Below are positions 52,501-56,177 of a stretch of 64,000 bases of DNA, piece by piece; position 1 is the stretch's first letter; each line of letters starts with the position of its first letter. The notes beneath the pieces were generated by a model, which saw only the letters and a list, made by a program, of their open reading frames with translations, searched no databases and was not told the DNA's origin. Location: the NCBI GenBank assembly GCA_036245525.1, contig BTPG01000005.1, positions 126,183,725 through 126,247,724 of the forward strand. Reading direction: 5' to 3'. Made by a program: the position numbers and the translations under genes. The stretch comes from Semisulcospira habei (lineage: Eukaryota > Mollusca > Gastropoda > Semisulcospiridae).

Positions 52501-54941
52501 GTCATCCTCTTCAAACTGCGTGAGAGCCGCCCCATACATCTCTATCATCTCATCAATAGGACCGACCTGGTAAGAGTTAAGCCAACATTTCAATTTACTC
52601 ATCACTAGGAAACTCATACACTATCAAAGAGGGTGGTGGAGTTTAGGGAAAGAGGTGCTTTTATGACACAAAATAACACCAAGGTCGCGAGTTCCCCCAA
52701 ACTAGTGTGCTCTTTAGCACGAGAGACGAGAAAGCACAGTGGGCTGTGGGCAAGCACAGTGCGTCACTATGGATGAGCAAGCAGGAAAACTGTACAGAAA
52801 TTTTTTTTTTCCGTGAAATCAACCAATATTAGCAGAGTTTACACGAATAAGATGCATCTACTGTTGGTATAATAAAGTTGAATAATTATACTAGCTGTTG
52901 AAACGACATGGCAGATCAGAAACTACTGTGACTGGCCTCACTGCCATATGCAGATTAAGTGTATGTTGATTGATCGTTTTTCTTAGTATTATTTCCACAC
53001 AAAAAATGAAAAGTTGTATTTAACAGCATGACCAGGAAGCAATCATCTTCGGCCCTTTGTTAACCTGACCTTAAATTTGCCACATATTACTTGTGATTCA
53101 CAGCAAAACACCTACAGCGTAACACCGAGATGCCCACATTTCATGGCTCGCCAGGTCTAGTCAAAGTCGCGTAATCCAAGCAAGCGTTCTCGCGCTGCTT
53201 GGTAACTCGGTAACCGACCTATTAGTAGTTGACAATTACACAATTACATCCACACAGAAAACTCACACATCCCCATATCCTCAAATATAGAAACTCGTTT
53301 GATCACATACCTTCCTCCAGTATGCCAGCAGCTGGGAGCTGTACTCCTCGTGGTACAACCTATCAAAGACAGACCATTGTGTGAGCGCGGCCGCGAGGTG
53401 AAAATTGTCATCCAGATACACTAGCTGATGAGGCCACTCCTCCGCTCGACGCTCTAGTTTGTCCGAGTGCTGGAAGAATTCAGCCAGCATTCGGTGCCAC
53501 CACTCATACGCCACTGTGCGCTCCCCTTTCTCATTCTCGCTTGCTTCGCTGGTGAAATACCTACAGGAAAACAATAAATGTTTTACAGAATCCAAACCAA
53601 ATAGGGCACTGCCAAATGTGTCAAATGTGTAAAATGTAAATAAATTCTCAACAAAGTACAGGAGACAGACTGACCATGATAGTTCAAAGGTGGTGCCAGA
53701 ACAGCTTGGCACTAAGCTAATCTGGAACTACCCTCAACTCTCTTAACCACACGGCCGCATTTCCAAACTTTTGGAGGCATTGTCTAACGACTACGTACCA
53801 GTTGTAGTAGATGGATTGATCATGATAATTCAAGGGTAGTGCCAGATGAGCTTGGCGCCTGAAGGCGCCAAGCTCATCAGGCACAACCCTTGAATTATCA
53901 TGATCAATCCATCTCCTGCTGCATGGTCCCAGGGGCTAAATGGGTTAAACTTTCACAACTGATATATCTCTCACCACAGCTGAAGCACAGCCTCTAGACA
54001 CCTCCCACAGCTGCAAAAGTCACATTTACACGTAAGTGAAATAACTGTCTTTTGCCTGCGGCCACCAGATCTTTACTGTAACAGTACCGGTGGCTGCATG
54101 CACATTCTTTCATTCATCCCTGCACTGCCAGTGCACACAGAATACCCTTCATAAAGTTTTGGTGATTAAACGCCAACGAGCCCCCAGTCATCCCAGGAAC
54201 ATGGCTTCCAAGTGGCGTCAGCAAGAGGCACAGATCCTTACAGACCCCCGCAACTGTGGGGGCTCATGAGGATCTATTGCTCTTGCACAGATGGATCGTG
54301 TTCACACTTAGCCCGAACGCACTACAGCCACCATGACAATTCAAGAGTACCGTCAGATTAGCTTGGTGCCAATAGGCGCCAATCTGACCTGGCACTAGCC
54401 TTGAATTACCATAGTCCATCCACCCCCTGCATCTGGCAAGTAGTTGCTAAGCGACACCTCTAAAATTTGGAAAATGCGGCCTTGGGGTTAAATGGGTTAC
54501 TCCCTTTGTGAACGCAGCCACTAGTACCAGCGGCTGCATACACAAGGGTGAGAGGGTGGGGGGGGGGGGGGGGGGGGTGGGGGTGAACCCTTTTAGCCCC
54601 AAGGTCCCATTTTTACAATTTTGGAGGTGACTATGTACCAGTTGCAGGGATGGATTGACCATGATAACTCAAGGGTAGTGCCAGATTAGCTTGACGCAGT
54701 GGTCAATCAATCTCCTGCTGTAGGGACTCGGGTCTAAAAGGATTAATCAAGGAATGTAGGATGAAGCACCTTTTTCTGACAGCTTTGCTCAGAGCCCTGT
54801 GGTAGAAGTCCAGCCGCCCCTCCTTGCTATCTCCGTACGGACGCAGGTATGGCTGAAGGCGCGAGAACACCCACTGCCATCGGCGCTCAGACAATATCTC
54901 ACGCTTTTTCTTCGTCTCTTTCTCTTGCGTCTCCTTCTCCT
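16654..54941 (-). CDS. NACHT/TPR-type protein (nephrocystin-3 / TTC41-like), C-terminal 621 residues in 9 exons
   Basis: Exons in transcript order: 54941-54770, 53560-53311, 52566-52448, 35881-35749, 34882-34766, 32844-32701, 25077-24997, 17714-17516, 17306-16654. Phases agree at all eight junctions, every intron is GT-AG, and no exon holds a stop. The first two exons (FYHRALSKAVRKRYF, WWHRMLAEFFQ, ERRAEEWPHQL) resemble the winged-helix region that follows a NACHT/AAA domain in nephrocystin-3-like proteins. The next six encode TPR-like helices, and the last a ~200-residue Asp/Glu/Asn-rich tail. TPRs bind protein partners; nephrocystin-3 itself is ciliary, but that role is not shown here. The N-terminal exons lie beyond the window. 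Introns carry over 25 kb of DIRS DNA. The family name is a judgement from motif layout. Confidence 0.8.
17516..17714 (-). CDS. TPR gene exon 8 of window
   Basis: The acceptor is TTTTCCTCCTAG and the donor GTTTGG. It encodes LYNQAMELCMQMYG, SRLYINIGIVYEDNNDYRKA and SEEILGPEHPKTQRAK, the most typical TPR sequence of the gene. It ends in phase 1. Confidence 0.92.
17816..17892. repeat. Family B hairpin
   Basis: CAGCAAGAGACATCAATTCTC faces GAGTATTTGCGTCCCTTGC imperfectly, with GATGCAGGGG near the tip. It is about 100 bases upstream of TPR exon 8. Confidence 0.65.
17942..18020. repeat. 79-bp hairpin (CTCCCATTGTCAAACTG)
   Basis: CTCCCATTGTCAAACTG and CAGTTTGACAATGGGAG close a long stem whose inner part is ACTCATAGTCACCGAGAGC and its complement, with almost no loop. 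Confidence 0.88.
18320..21883 (+). pseudogene. Decayed ORF of an uncharacterised multi-copy animal protein family
   Basis: Conserved-looking protein segments run along the plus strand in several frames: GKNLTPKHIGLGSALHQAKR (~18.4 kb), FENFTCDNIDINDSNFDGKN (~18.6), then the longest open part at 19,144-19,746 with MVHILLLFTRAQREGLWQLH and YARWGTVYFCKM, then FDRYCKMSIKGFTRKKRG (~20.9), ADMRIILHC, RDTDVFVHFLAHF and SPTGCDTTSFLSGY (21.2-21.5). I recognise this layout from large unnamed families in marine invertebrates but know no function. The DTDV and ADxR motifs hint at a nuclease-like fold (weak inference). Frameshifts and stops, two of them in a tandem ~17-base duplication near 21,170-21,195, show it is dead. 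It is antisense to the host intron. Confidence 0.65.
22385..22830. repeat. Degenerate tandem repeat (~150-160 bp units) with a T/G run
   Basis: AAGTTTGGGTTTGAAGTTG recurs at about 22,420 and 22,628, and a diverged form at 22,790. Each is followed by a related stretch with TGTGACC..TTGACCTTT. A run of 23 T and 28 G (22,457-22,507) interrupts the first unit. The same repeat occurs at 55,270-55,713. Confidence 0.75.
22831..24746. other. Intron DNA with no recognised feature
   Basis: No coding or element structure stands out. A run of 21 C (24,033-24,053) follows TTCAGTCCACAATTAG. Short open frames at 23.1-23.8 kb and 24.3-24.6 kb lack motifs. A 'AAAGGGTTAAC' end motif at about 23,678 has no partner. 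Confidence 0.5.
24747..24962. repeat. Family A miniature element
   Basis: It starts GTAACCCTTTTGACCCC (TTAA changed to GTAA) and ends GGGCTAAATGGGTTAA. The core hairpin pairs AGTGCCAGATTAGCTTGGCG with its complement. It lies just downstream of TPR exon 7 in the transcript. Confidence 0.82.
24997..25077 (-). CDS. TPR gene exon 7 of window
   Basis: This is a short 27-codon exon with acceptor TATCCTGCACAG and donor GTAGGA. It encodes LNDMGHYAEALMTKGVL. The right edge lies only about 95 bases from DIRS element 1. Confidence 0.87.
25212..25388. repeat. DIRS-1 left ITR
   Basis: It reads from GATGGCATTACTATCTGG to GTCAGTTTCACACATAGC and matches the complement of 31,805-31,982 almost without change. 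It lies at the 3' side of the coding strand. Confidence 0.88.
25424..25520. repeat. DIRS-1 internal complementary region (fused-ends sequence)
   Basis: The left half is the complement of 25,171-25,220 and the right half that of 31,970-32,006. They join at about 25,475 in AAATTCATTTG. In DIRS models this segment templates joining of the ends into a circle. Confidence 0.85.
25643..26725 (-). pseudogene. DIRS-1 tyrosine recombinase (one frameshift)
   Basis: The N-terminal part begins near LEVVRQALAARGF and includes RRVYENKWRVLQAWC. The catalytic domain shows the first Arg (ASRVSELHTLS), HEVRAVATSLAL (the H-x-x-R box), GWRTDSTFARFYLRDL (Trp in place of the second His, then the nucleophile Tyr) and a short tail. 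The frame breaks near 26,060, where PQMLTKACLW departs from the related copies. The N-terminus overlaps the end of the RT-RNase H frame, as in the other copies. Confidence 0.85.
26552..27163 (-). pseudogene. DIRS-1 RNase H end and connection region
   Basis: This frame carries the last RNase H Asp (IADALSRR) and the DIRS segment between RNase H and recombinase (WETPLVDLFATRWNKQLPVY, PDPLAWAVDALS, YAYPPSVLVPKVL). It ends in the region that overlaps the recombinase frame (CPERLLLHTWRLSGKPSPLE). Confidence 0.8.
27170..29155 (-). pseudogene. DIRS-1 RT-RNase H polyprotein with gag C-terminal part (frameshifted)
   Basis: A 606-codon frame joins a gag C-terminal region (GFLELATQAALQ, KTQLRQAPLDGSQLFG) to reverse transcriptase: FLVPKPGGKWRPVIDLSALN, SLDLSDAYLHVPIHP, LPFGLNISPWVFTR. 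The usual YLDD box reads NLDD (SNNLDDLLLRN). RNase H begins CTDASQAGWGAHL and HINWLELKA. The frame is then lost, and LVLSDNSTVVAYIQ and IADALSRR appear in other frames. It cannot make a full enzyme. Confidence 0.88.
29592..29977 (-). mobile_element. SINE-like insertion inside DIRS-1 gag, 14-bp target duplication
   Basis: GATGTCCAAGGAGG occurs at 29,578-29,591 and again at 29,978-29,991, exactly flanking the insert. On the minus strand the insert ends GCAATGTACAATCAATCAAT, a short (CAAT)n tail expected of a SINE or a truncated LINE. No coding part was recognised. Confidence 0.8.
30310..30900. repeat. Tandem ~155-bp repeats in DIRS-1 gag region
   Basis: CCCGCCTGGTCGGTACGGGG-type units start at about 30,318, 30,478, 30,636 and, diverged, 30,797. 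Each is followed by GCTCAGGAAAAGCGAAGCGG and an inverted GCTCAGACGCCTCGGAGCG part. The minus-strand frame stays open across them. Confidence 0.75.
31805..31982. repeat. DIRS-1 right ITR
   Basis: It is the inverted copy of 25,212-25,388. It ends AGTAATGCCATC, after which the outer end GGTAATGTATTTTG leads out of the element. Confidence 0.88.
32037..32197. repeat. Family A miniature element, left end missing
   Basis: GGAGACAGATCAATCATATTAG and the GGTGGTGCCAGAATAGCTTGG arm pair with GCTATCCTGGTACCACCCTTG. It ends AAAAGGGTTAA. The loop has an extra ACCAGAATAGTATGGC duplication. Confidence 0.75.
32701..32844 (-). CDS. TPR gene exon 6 of window
   Basis: The acceptor is TATACTTCAG and the donor GTAAAG. 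Its 48 codons include FKLAMSLMKLAFNMESWEAC, then IIEGNKYIDRALKIFLE, another TPR-like helix pair. A family C element starts 21 bases upstream of the acceptor. Confidence 0.88.
32866..32954. repeat. Family C miniature element
   Basis: It is 89 bases from TTAACCTTTTGCATGTCAGC to ACACAAAGGGTTAA, with a GATTCCTGTAGAAATC centre. It is the first of three elements that share boundary TTAAs. Confidence 0.85.
32951..33029. repeat. Family E miniature element
   Basis: It is 79 bases. The ends are TTAACCACCTTGCACATGC and GCATCCACATGGGGGTTAA, and the inner stem is GCAGCCATTGGTACTGTGTA with its complement. Both TTAAs are shared with C elements on either side. Confidence 0.87.
33026..33109. repeat. Family C miniature element
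   Basis: It is 84 bases from TTAACCGTCAGTAGTTG to CTGAATGCCATGCGGTTAA, around CACAATGATTCCTGCATGAATC. It is the third unit of the chain. Confidence 0.85.
33274..34116. mobile_element. hAT-like deletion derivative with 6-bp target duplication
   Basis: The ends are CAGAGTTGCCAACACCA and TGGTTGGCAACTCCG, inverted with few mismatches. CTTGTC lies immediately outside both ends (33,268-33,273 and 34,117-34,122). CAG-type ends suggest hAT, but hAT duplications are usually 8 bp, so the class is uncertain. Inside is a coding remnant at 33,530-33,681. Confidence 0.7.
33530..33681 (-). pseudogene. C-terminal remnant of a transposon protein
   Basis: The minus strand encodes GPEQLEAALILKTNMQGVPC, ETKLSDNVLKKCKAATKTAL and a stop. 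It resembles the C-terminal end of transposon-encoded or domesticated proteins common in invertebrates, and lies inside the inverted-repeat element. The rest of the gene is absent. Confidence 0.5.
34345..34557. repeat. Family A miniature element
   Basis: It is 213 bases from TTAACCCATTTAACTTC to GTGGCTAAAAGGGTTAA. The core stem has decayed at the tip (CTTGCGCGTATAGACACC), so the arms no longer match there. (CT)n stretches lie just before it. Confidence 0.82.
34617..34707. repeat. Family C miniature element
   Basis: TGAACACTTTGGCTGTCAG opens it, and CCGACAGCCCAAAGGCTAA closes it. The tip is GATTCCTGCAGGAGTC. It lies about 60 bases downstream of TPR exon 5 in the transcript. Confidence 0.75.
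34766..34882 (-). CDS. TPR gene exon 5 of window
   Basis: The acceptor is CCTGTTTTCAG and the donor GTTTGT. Its 39 codons contain DFVSPSQLPDLRKTIYYGRK and SITIRKSLPGNYHK, in phase 0 on both sides. Confidence 0.88.
34948..35028. repeat. 81-bp TTAA-bounded hairpin
   Basis: TTAACTCATTCGAGGCATGC faces GGCATCACATCTCAAATGAGTTAA imperfectly, with GGATACACAG / TTGAGTATCC inside. Confidence 0.65.
35180..35393. repeat. Family A miniature element, complete
   Basis: It is 214 bases with perfect 17-base ends, TTAACTCATTCTACCCC and GGGGTAGAATGAGTTAA. The core carries the GGTGATGCCAGAATAGC variant, matched in the other arm (GCTATTCTGGCATCACC). Confidence 0.9.
35440..35515. repeat. Family C remnant
   Basis: Only the right part survives: GATGATTTCTGCAGGACGAG and ACAGCCAAAGGGTTAA. 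Its final TTAA (35,512-35,515) starts the next family A element. Confidence 0.6.
35512..35715. repeat. Family A miniature element
   Basis: It runs from TTAACAACCCATTTAGCCCC to GGGGCTTAAAAGGGTCAA. The core is nearly a perfect stem: GGTAGTGCCAAGTTTGCTTG with GCTAACCTGGCACTACC. It ends 34 bases from TPR exon 4. Confidence 0.82.
35749..35881 (-). CDS. TPR gene exon 4 of window
   Basis: The acceptor is TTTCTGCAACAG and the donor GTAAGTC. It encodes AGKHYEALELLKTAMKIEEK and RMVELYALMSEIYDE, a clear TPR helix pair. It is separated from exon 3 by a 16.6 kb intron that holds DIRS elements 2-4. Confidence 0.9.
35930..36159. repeat. Family A miniature element with a poly-C insertion
   Basis: It starts TTAACTCATTTAGCCCC and ends GGGGCTAAATGGGTCAA. 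At the position where other copies read GACACCTCCAAAATT, it has a run of 22 C (36,100-36,121). Confidence 0.8.
36206..36385. repeat. DIRS-2 left ITR
   Basis: It begins CCGATGGCATATGGAAG and holds TTTCAGCCCAGGGATCG and a short direct repeat (GAGTAGCTTCCCTT twice). It matches the complement of 41,577-41,757. Confidence 0.85.
36645..37743 (+). pseudogene. DIRS-2 gag-like region (broken)
   Basis: A likely start, ATG at 36,646 right after TTTGTTGCAG, opens MKVQTCRRCG. The frame then shifts, and ICLSCSGCSSSRTCNVCATW and WSQLWGFYRRERP continue in another frame: the same Cys-rich module as in elements 1, 3 and 5. A run of 23 C (36,982-37,004) and more shifts follow. No intact gag remains. Confidence 0.7.
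37808..38582 (+). pseudogene. DIRS-2 gag C-terminal / pre-RT region
   Basis: CSGFLELATQAIVHC-like sequence near 37,805-37,850, NCDLMHRDSLLRCCPSLPPS and VKTQLRQPPVGGSQLFG match the gag C-terminal region of elements 1 and 5. VGGRLALHSDVWRSLLPDDP, just before RT, is in a different frame. Confidence 0.7.
38583..39235 (+). pseudogene. DIRS-2 reverse transcriptase (poly-C interrupted)
   Basis: FVVPKPGGRWRPIINLSALN (the usual VIDL reads IINL) runs to NKFISAP. There a run of 23 C (38,713-38,735) replaces the QFR codons. Then FRAVSFGLNLSPWVFTRLMD and SNYLDDLLFRNQ with an intact YLDD box appear in another frame, followed by HLGMEFLTDLNNVRLP. Confidence 0.85.
39405..40187 (+). pseudogene. DIRS-2 RNase H and connection region
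   Basis: This 260-codon frame has the four acidic RNase H positions: CTDASRAGWG, HINWLELQA, LVLSDNWTV and VLADSLSSWG. The connection segment (NDLFATRWNRQLPVF, YAYPPMVLIPKII) follows. It ends early, at AMEPPP, in another C-rich spot. Confidence 0.85.
40253..41335 (+). pseudogene. DIRS-2 tyrosine recombinase (two frame breaks)
   Basis: LAVVRAAFAARGYSHAAVEA and RRVYKGKWRVLQSWC begin it. A second frame holds TAARVGELHALS (first Arg) and SSWLRWVTRSAYEDLSP. The H-x-x-R segment is damaged (CEFGRTKSELS). VGWRAESTFDRFYLRDF with the Tyr nucleophile and the stop are in a third frame. Confidence 0.85.
41435..41540. repeat. DIRS-2 internal complementary region
   Basis: GCCATCGGTAATGTTTTTCG is the complement of the left outer end. 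GAAAATACTTACCTATGGC matches the right outer end. They join at ~41,484 in AACAAATGTATTT. Confidence 0.85.
41577..41757. repeat. DIRS-2 right ITR
   Basis: It is the inverted partner of 36,206-36,385 and ends GGAAG-complement CTTCCATATAGTAATGCC. Confidence 0.85.
41842..42005. repeat. DIRS-3 left ITR
   Basis: It runs from GACATGACTGAATGGAAG to CCGGGTACCCATAATCCC and mirrors 47,705-47,868. Confidence 0.87.
42058..42145. repeat. DIRS-3 internal complementary region
   Basis: CATGTCATCGGTAAGTATTT then AACATTACCGATGACATG. The two halves equal the complements of the left and right outer ends. Confidence 0.85.
42900..46260 (-). repeat. DIRS-3 amplified gag segments (tandem duplications)
   Basis: A block with GTCTCTGTGAACCAGGCTC (or GAGCCGGGCTCCGAGGGAGG) and GGGATCCCGGCGGCTTCTT recurs at about 42,905, 44,390, 44,715 and 45,360. 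GTGCACTAATCC/GGTGCCGGGG blocks recur at about 44,510, 44,945, 45,545 and, diverged, 46,085. The minus strand shows the zinc module at 45,083-45,245 (LRTCKLCGGFQWPSDNH, CLLCAGCASDHSCNVCATW) and a decayed second copy near 45,630-45,705. Confidence 0.75.
46380..46860. repeat. Three ~130-bp repeats near the DIRS-3 right end
   Basis: Units holding CACTGCCCTCAAGCACTAAGG, AACAACATATGTAC and CATGACGGAAGCGAGGTACC occur at about 46,400-46,520, 46,660-46,790 and 46,795-46,870. The third is incomplete. Confidence 0.75.
46870..47704. other. DIRS-3 5' leader region
   Basis: No intact ORF was seen. The part from ~47,330 to 47,640 is similar to 51,490-51,760 of element 4 (CCCGGGAACCAGCCGAGGGTC, TACCTCTCCGCC), so it is a shared DIRS leader. 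Confidence 0.6.
47705..47868. repeat. DIRS-3 right ITR
   Basis: It is the inverted copy of 41,842-42,005 and ends CACTTCCATTCAGTCATGTC. Confidence 0.87.
47931..48108. repeat. DIRS-4 left ITR
   Basis: It reads GGCATGACAAATGGGAGTG to TACTAGGCTCACCAGC. It resembles the ITR of element 3 (shared AACCCGGGAGGCACTCGG) but is clearly distinct. Confidence 0.85.
48147..48232. repeat. DIRS-4 internal complementary region
   Basis: CATGTCATCGGTAAGTATTT joins, at ~48,200 (AAATGCATTTATT), to AACATTACCGATGACATG. Confidence 0.85.
48336..49382 (-). pseudogene. DIRS-4 tyrosine recombinase (broken)
   Basis: LEVVRQALTARGFSSAAVEA opens it. The next conserved stretch reads RHVLCSWC, missing the YEGKWRV residues of other copies. 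TASRVSELHALS holds the first Arg. The frame breaks near FISSDCPTNHH (~48,750). HEVRAMATSVAF and TFTRFYLRDL (Tyr) follow. The usual GW before the last box reads GR (VGRRAEST). Confidence 0.85.
49740..51466 (-). pseudogene. DIRS-4 RT-RNase H (nonsense and frameshift)
   Basis: RT motifs: FVVPKPGGKWRPVIDLSALN, SLDLSDAYLHVPIHP. In LPFGLNLSPWVFTR the Trp codon is TGA (50,714-50,716). NYLDDLFLRN keeps the catalytic YLDD. In RNase H the first catalytic Asp is Asn (LSLCVNASLSGWG). HINWLELQA, LVLSDNTTV and VLADSLSRR are intact. The frame is lost at IDFSPRGG (~49,715), where other copies have DLFATRWN. Confidence 0.88.
51835..52012. repeat. DIRS-4 right ITR
   Basis: It is the inverted copy of 47,931-48,108 with a few changes (GGATTGTGTGTTAAC against GGGTTGTGTGTTAAC). 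Confidence 0.86.
52037..52447. other. Intron remnant between DIRS-4 and TPR exon 3
   Basis: It holds an imperfect hairpin (AGGTAGGCTGGGTGGC / GCCACCTAACCTGCTTAGC) at ~52,130-52,180 and a run of 24 C followed by A-rich sequence at 52,377-52,437. No coding sequence was seen. Confidence 0.6.
52448..52566 (-). CDS. TPR gene exon 3 of window
   Basis: The acceptor is CTCTTACCAG and the donor GTAAGTG. It encodes GPIDEMIEMYGAALTQFEED, then VNEEAVSLRYEKVCRV. A C-run with an A-rich tract lies just beyond its donor, at 52,377-52,437. Confidence 0.88.
52567..53310. other. Intron DNA with no recognised feature
   Basis: This is ordinary A/T-rich intron sequence between TPR exons 3 and 2. No repeat element, long frame or hairpin of the listed families was noticed. 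Confidence 0.5.
53311..53560 (-). CDS. TPR gene exon 2 of window
   Basis: The acceptor is TTTTCCTGTAG and the donor is a perfect GTATGT. The 83 codons include EWWHRMLAEFFQHSDKLERR, EEWPHQLVYLDDNFHLA and YSSQLLAYWRK. This is the helical linker between the NACHT winged helix and the TPRs in NPHP3-type proteins (family inference). Confidence 0.88.
53655..53741. repeat. Family A element, truncated
   Basis: GGAGACAGACTGACCATGAT and GGTGGTGCCAGAACAGC face GCTAATCTGGAACTACCC. Neither TIR is present. Confidence 0.6.
53743..53948. repeat. Family A miniature element
   Basis: It runs from TTAACCACACGGCCGC to GGGGCTAAATGGGTTAA. The core carries a TGAGCTTGG / CCAAGCTCA variant matched in both arms. Confidence 0.82.
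54058..54106. repeat. Family E hairpin
   Basis: TGCGGCCACCAGATCTTTACTG faces CAGTACCGGTGGCTGCATGC. Confidence 0.6.
54166..54305. repeat. Family B element
   Basis: TTAAACGCCAACGAGCCCC opens it. The core hairpin (54,231-54,288) pairs AAGAGGCACAGATCCTTAC with its complement around CCGCAACTGTGG. The right TIR is degraded. Confidence 0.7.
54306..54498. repeat. Family A element, ends degraded
   Basis: CACTTAGCCCGAACGCACTAC to CTTGGGGTTAAATGGGTTAC. The stem uses ATTAGCTTGGTGCC and GGCGCCAATCTGACC, with several mismatches. Confidence 0.7.
54495..54577. repeat. Family E hairpin and poly-G run
   Basis: GAACGCAGCCACTAGTACC faces AGCGGCTGCATACACAAGG, with the tip lost. It is followed by 20 G (54,558-54,577). 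Confidence 0.65.
54584..54747. repeat. Family A element with second arm deleted
   Basis: It has the left end TGAACCCTTTTAGCCCC and one full arm (GGTAGTGCCAGATTAGC). It then jumps to GTGGTCAATCAATCTCCTGC and ends AAAAGGATTAA, 23 bases from TPR exon 1. Confidence 0.75.
54770..54941 (-). CDS. TPR gene exon 1 of window
   Basis: The acceptor is CGTTTTGCTTACAG and the donor GTGCTT is weak but gives the phase needed by the next exon (AG|G, Arg). It encodes a charged stretch (EEKETQEKETKKK) and RRWQWVFSRLQPYLRPYG, then FYHRALSKAVRKR. Confidence 0.8.
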
Positions 54942-54947
54942 CTGTAA

Positions 54948-55269
54948 GCAAAACGTTGACGGTAAAATGATGTTACAAAACTATATACAGTCAACAGATA
55001 TCACAAAATGCCAGGGGACACAAATTTATTATTTATTTTTACACAGAGTGTGGACTGGACGAAATGCAAGAGATGTAGAGCCATGTCTTTTGCTGGCCTC
55101 AATCATACGCATGAATCTGTGATGGTTTCCGACACGCACTGTCCAGTTTCAGGCAAATCTCAACAAGAAAGGCATAGCCCTTACGGCTCATGTGTATGAC
55201 CGATCCACACAATGTCTGACAGTAAGTAATGGGATGGCTTCTGCCCTAACAAAATCCACGTTTTCTCAA
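54948..55269. other. Intron DNA upstream of TPR exon 1
   Basis: No further exon of the TPR gene was recognised here or anywhere up to the right edge. ATCCCTTACGGCTCATGTGTATG-like text resembles a decayed family B fragment, but no stem forms. Confidence 0.45.
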
Positions 55270-55713
55270 AATTTAATCAGTTTTCACACATCTGTGAAAC
55301 CCCCATGACCCTTGATCTTTGCAATGAGTCGACTAAATTAGGAAGGTCTTATCATCAGCTAAATTTGTGCCAAATTTGACTGAAAAGTTTGCAAAATTGT
55401 TGATAACAACTACAATTATTGGCATTTTATACACATTTGTCGACCTCATGCGACCATTGACCTTTCCGAGGGGTCATCCAAATTAGTACGCATAGATAGG
55501 TCTTACCATCAGGCATCTCTGTAGCATTTTTGGGTTGAAGTTGTGAACAGTAATTGAGAAAAAACATCTTTGTCAAAATATGGTGATTGTGGACCTATTT
55601 CTTAAGCTCTTGTTACCCTTGACCTTTCTGAGTGATCAACCAAATTAGTATGCAGACATCAGGTATCTCTGTAACAAGTTTGAATTTGAAGTTGTGAATA
55701 GTAATTGAGAAAA
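55270..55713. repeat. Degenerate tandem repeat (same family as 22,385-22,830)
   Basis: GACCTTTCCGAGGGGTCATCC and GACCTTTCTGAGTGATCAACC, GTAGCATTTTTGGGTTGAAG and GTAACAAGTTTGAATTTGAAG mark units ~150-160 bases apart. The array ends at the DIRS terminus at 55,714. Confidence 0.75.
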
Positions 55714-55954
55714 ATGAATTTTTCTTTAAAATGTATTTTTTTGAAAAATACTTACCGATGCCATTACTACAAGGAAGGAACTATCCCATAGCTTATATAA
55801 TTTTAGCCAAAAAAACGTACGATGTGTACATATCGGGCCAGGGGAGGCAACCTAGGGGTGCCGTGACCCAGTACCCTGAGTAGCCTCCCTTCCTACCTCA
55901 TATGGGTAACTGCCCTGTGCAGACATGCCAGTTAGCTGACTAGCGGCAAGCGGG
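55714..55954. mobile_element. DIRS terminus fragment (element 6)
   Basis: It starts ATGAATTTTTCTTTAAAATG and GAAAAATACTTACCGATGCC, then an ITR of its own type to CTAGCGGCAAGCGGG. There the LINE tail interrupts the conserved GGCAAGCGGGGCAGG motif. The rest of this element is not in the window. Confidence 0.8.
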
Positions 55955-56177
55955 TTAGTTAGTTAGTTATTTGGGTTTAACGCTGAGCAGGCAATTAAGG
56001 CCATCTCACGGCAGGATGGGTAAAAATCTGGTCAGCCAGACTAAAAGAAAGGTCTTAAGACATGATGTAAATATACCTTTAAAAAGTCAGGCTAAAATGT
56101 TGCACAGGTCTTTAAAGAAACCGTCGACAGACTCTCAAAATGGTCAAAATAACAAAAACATCATAGTCTATAAATGC

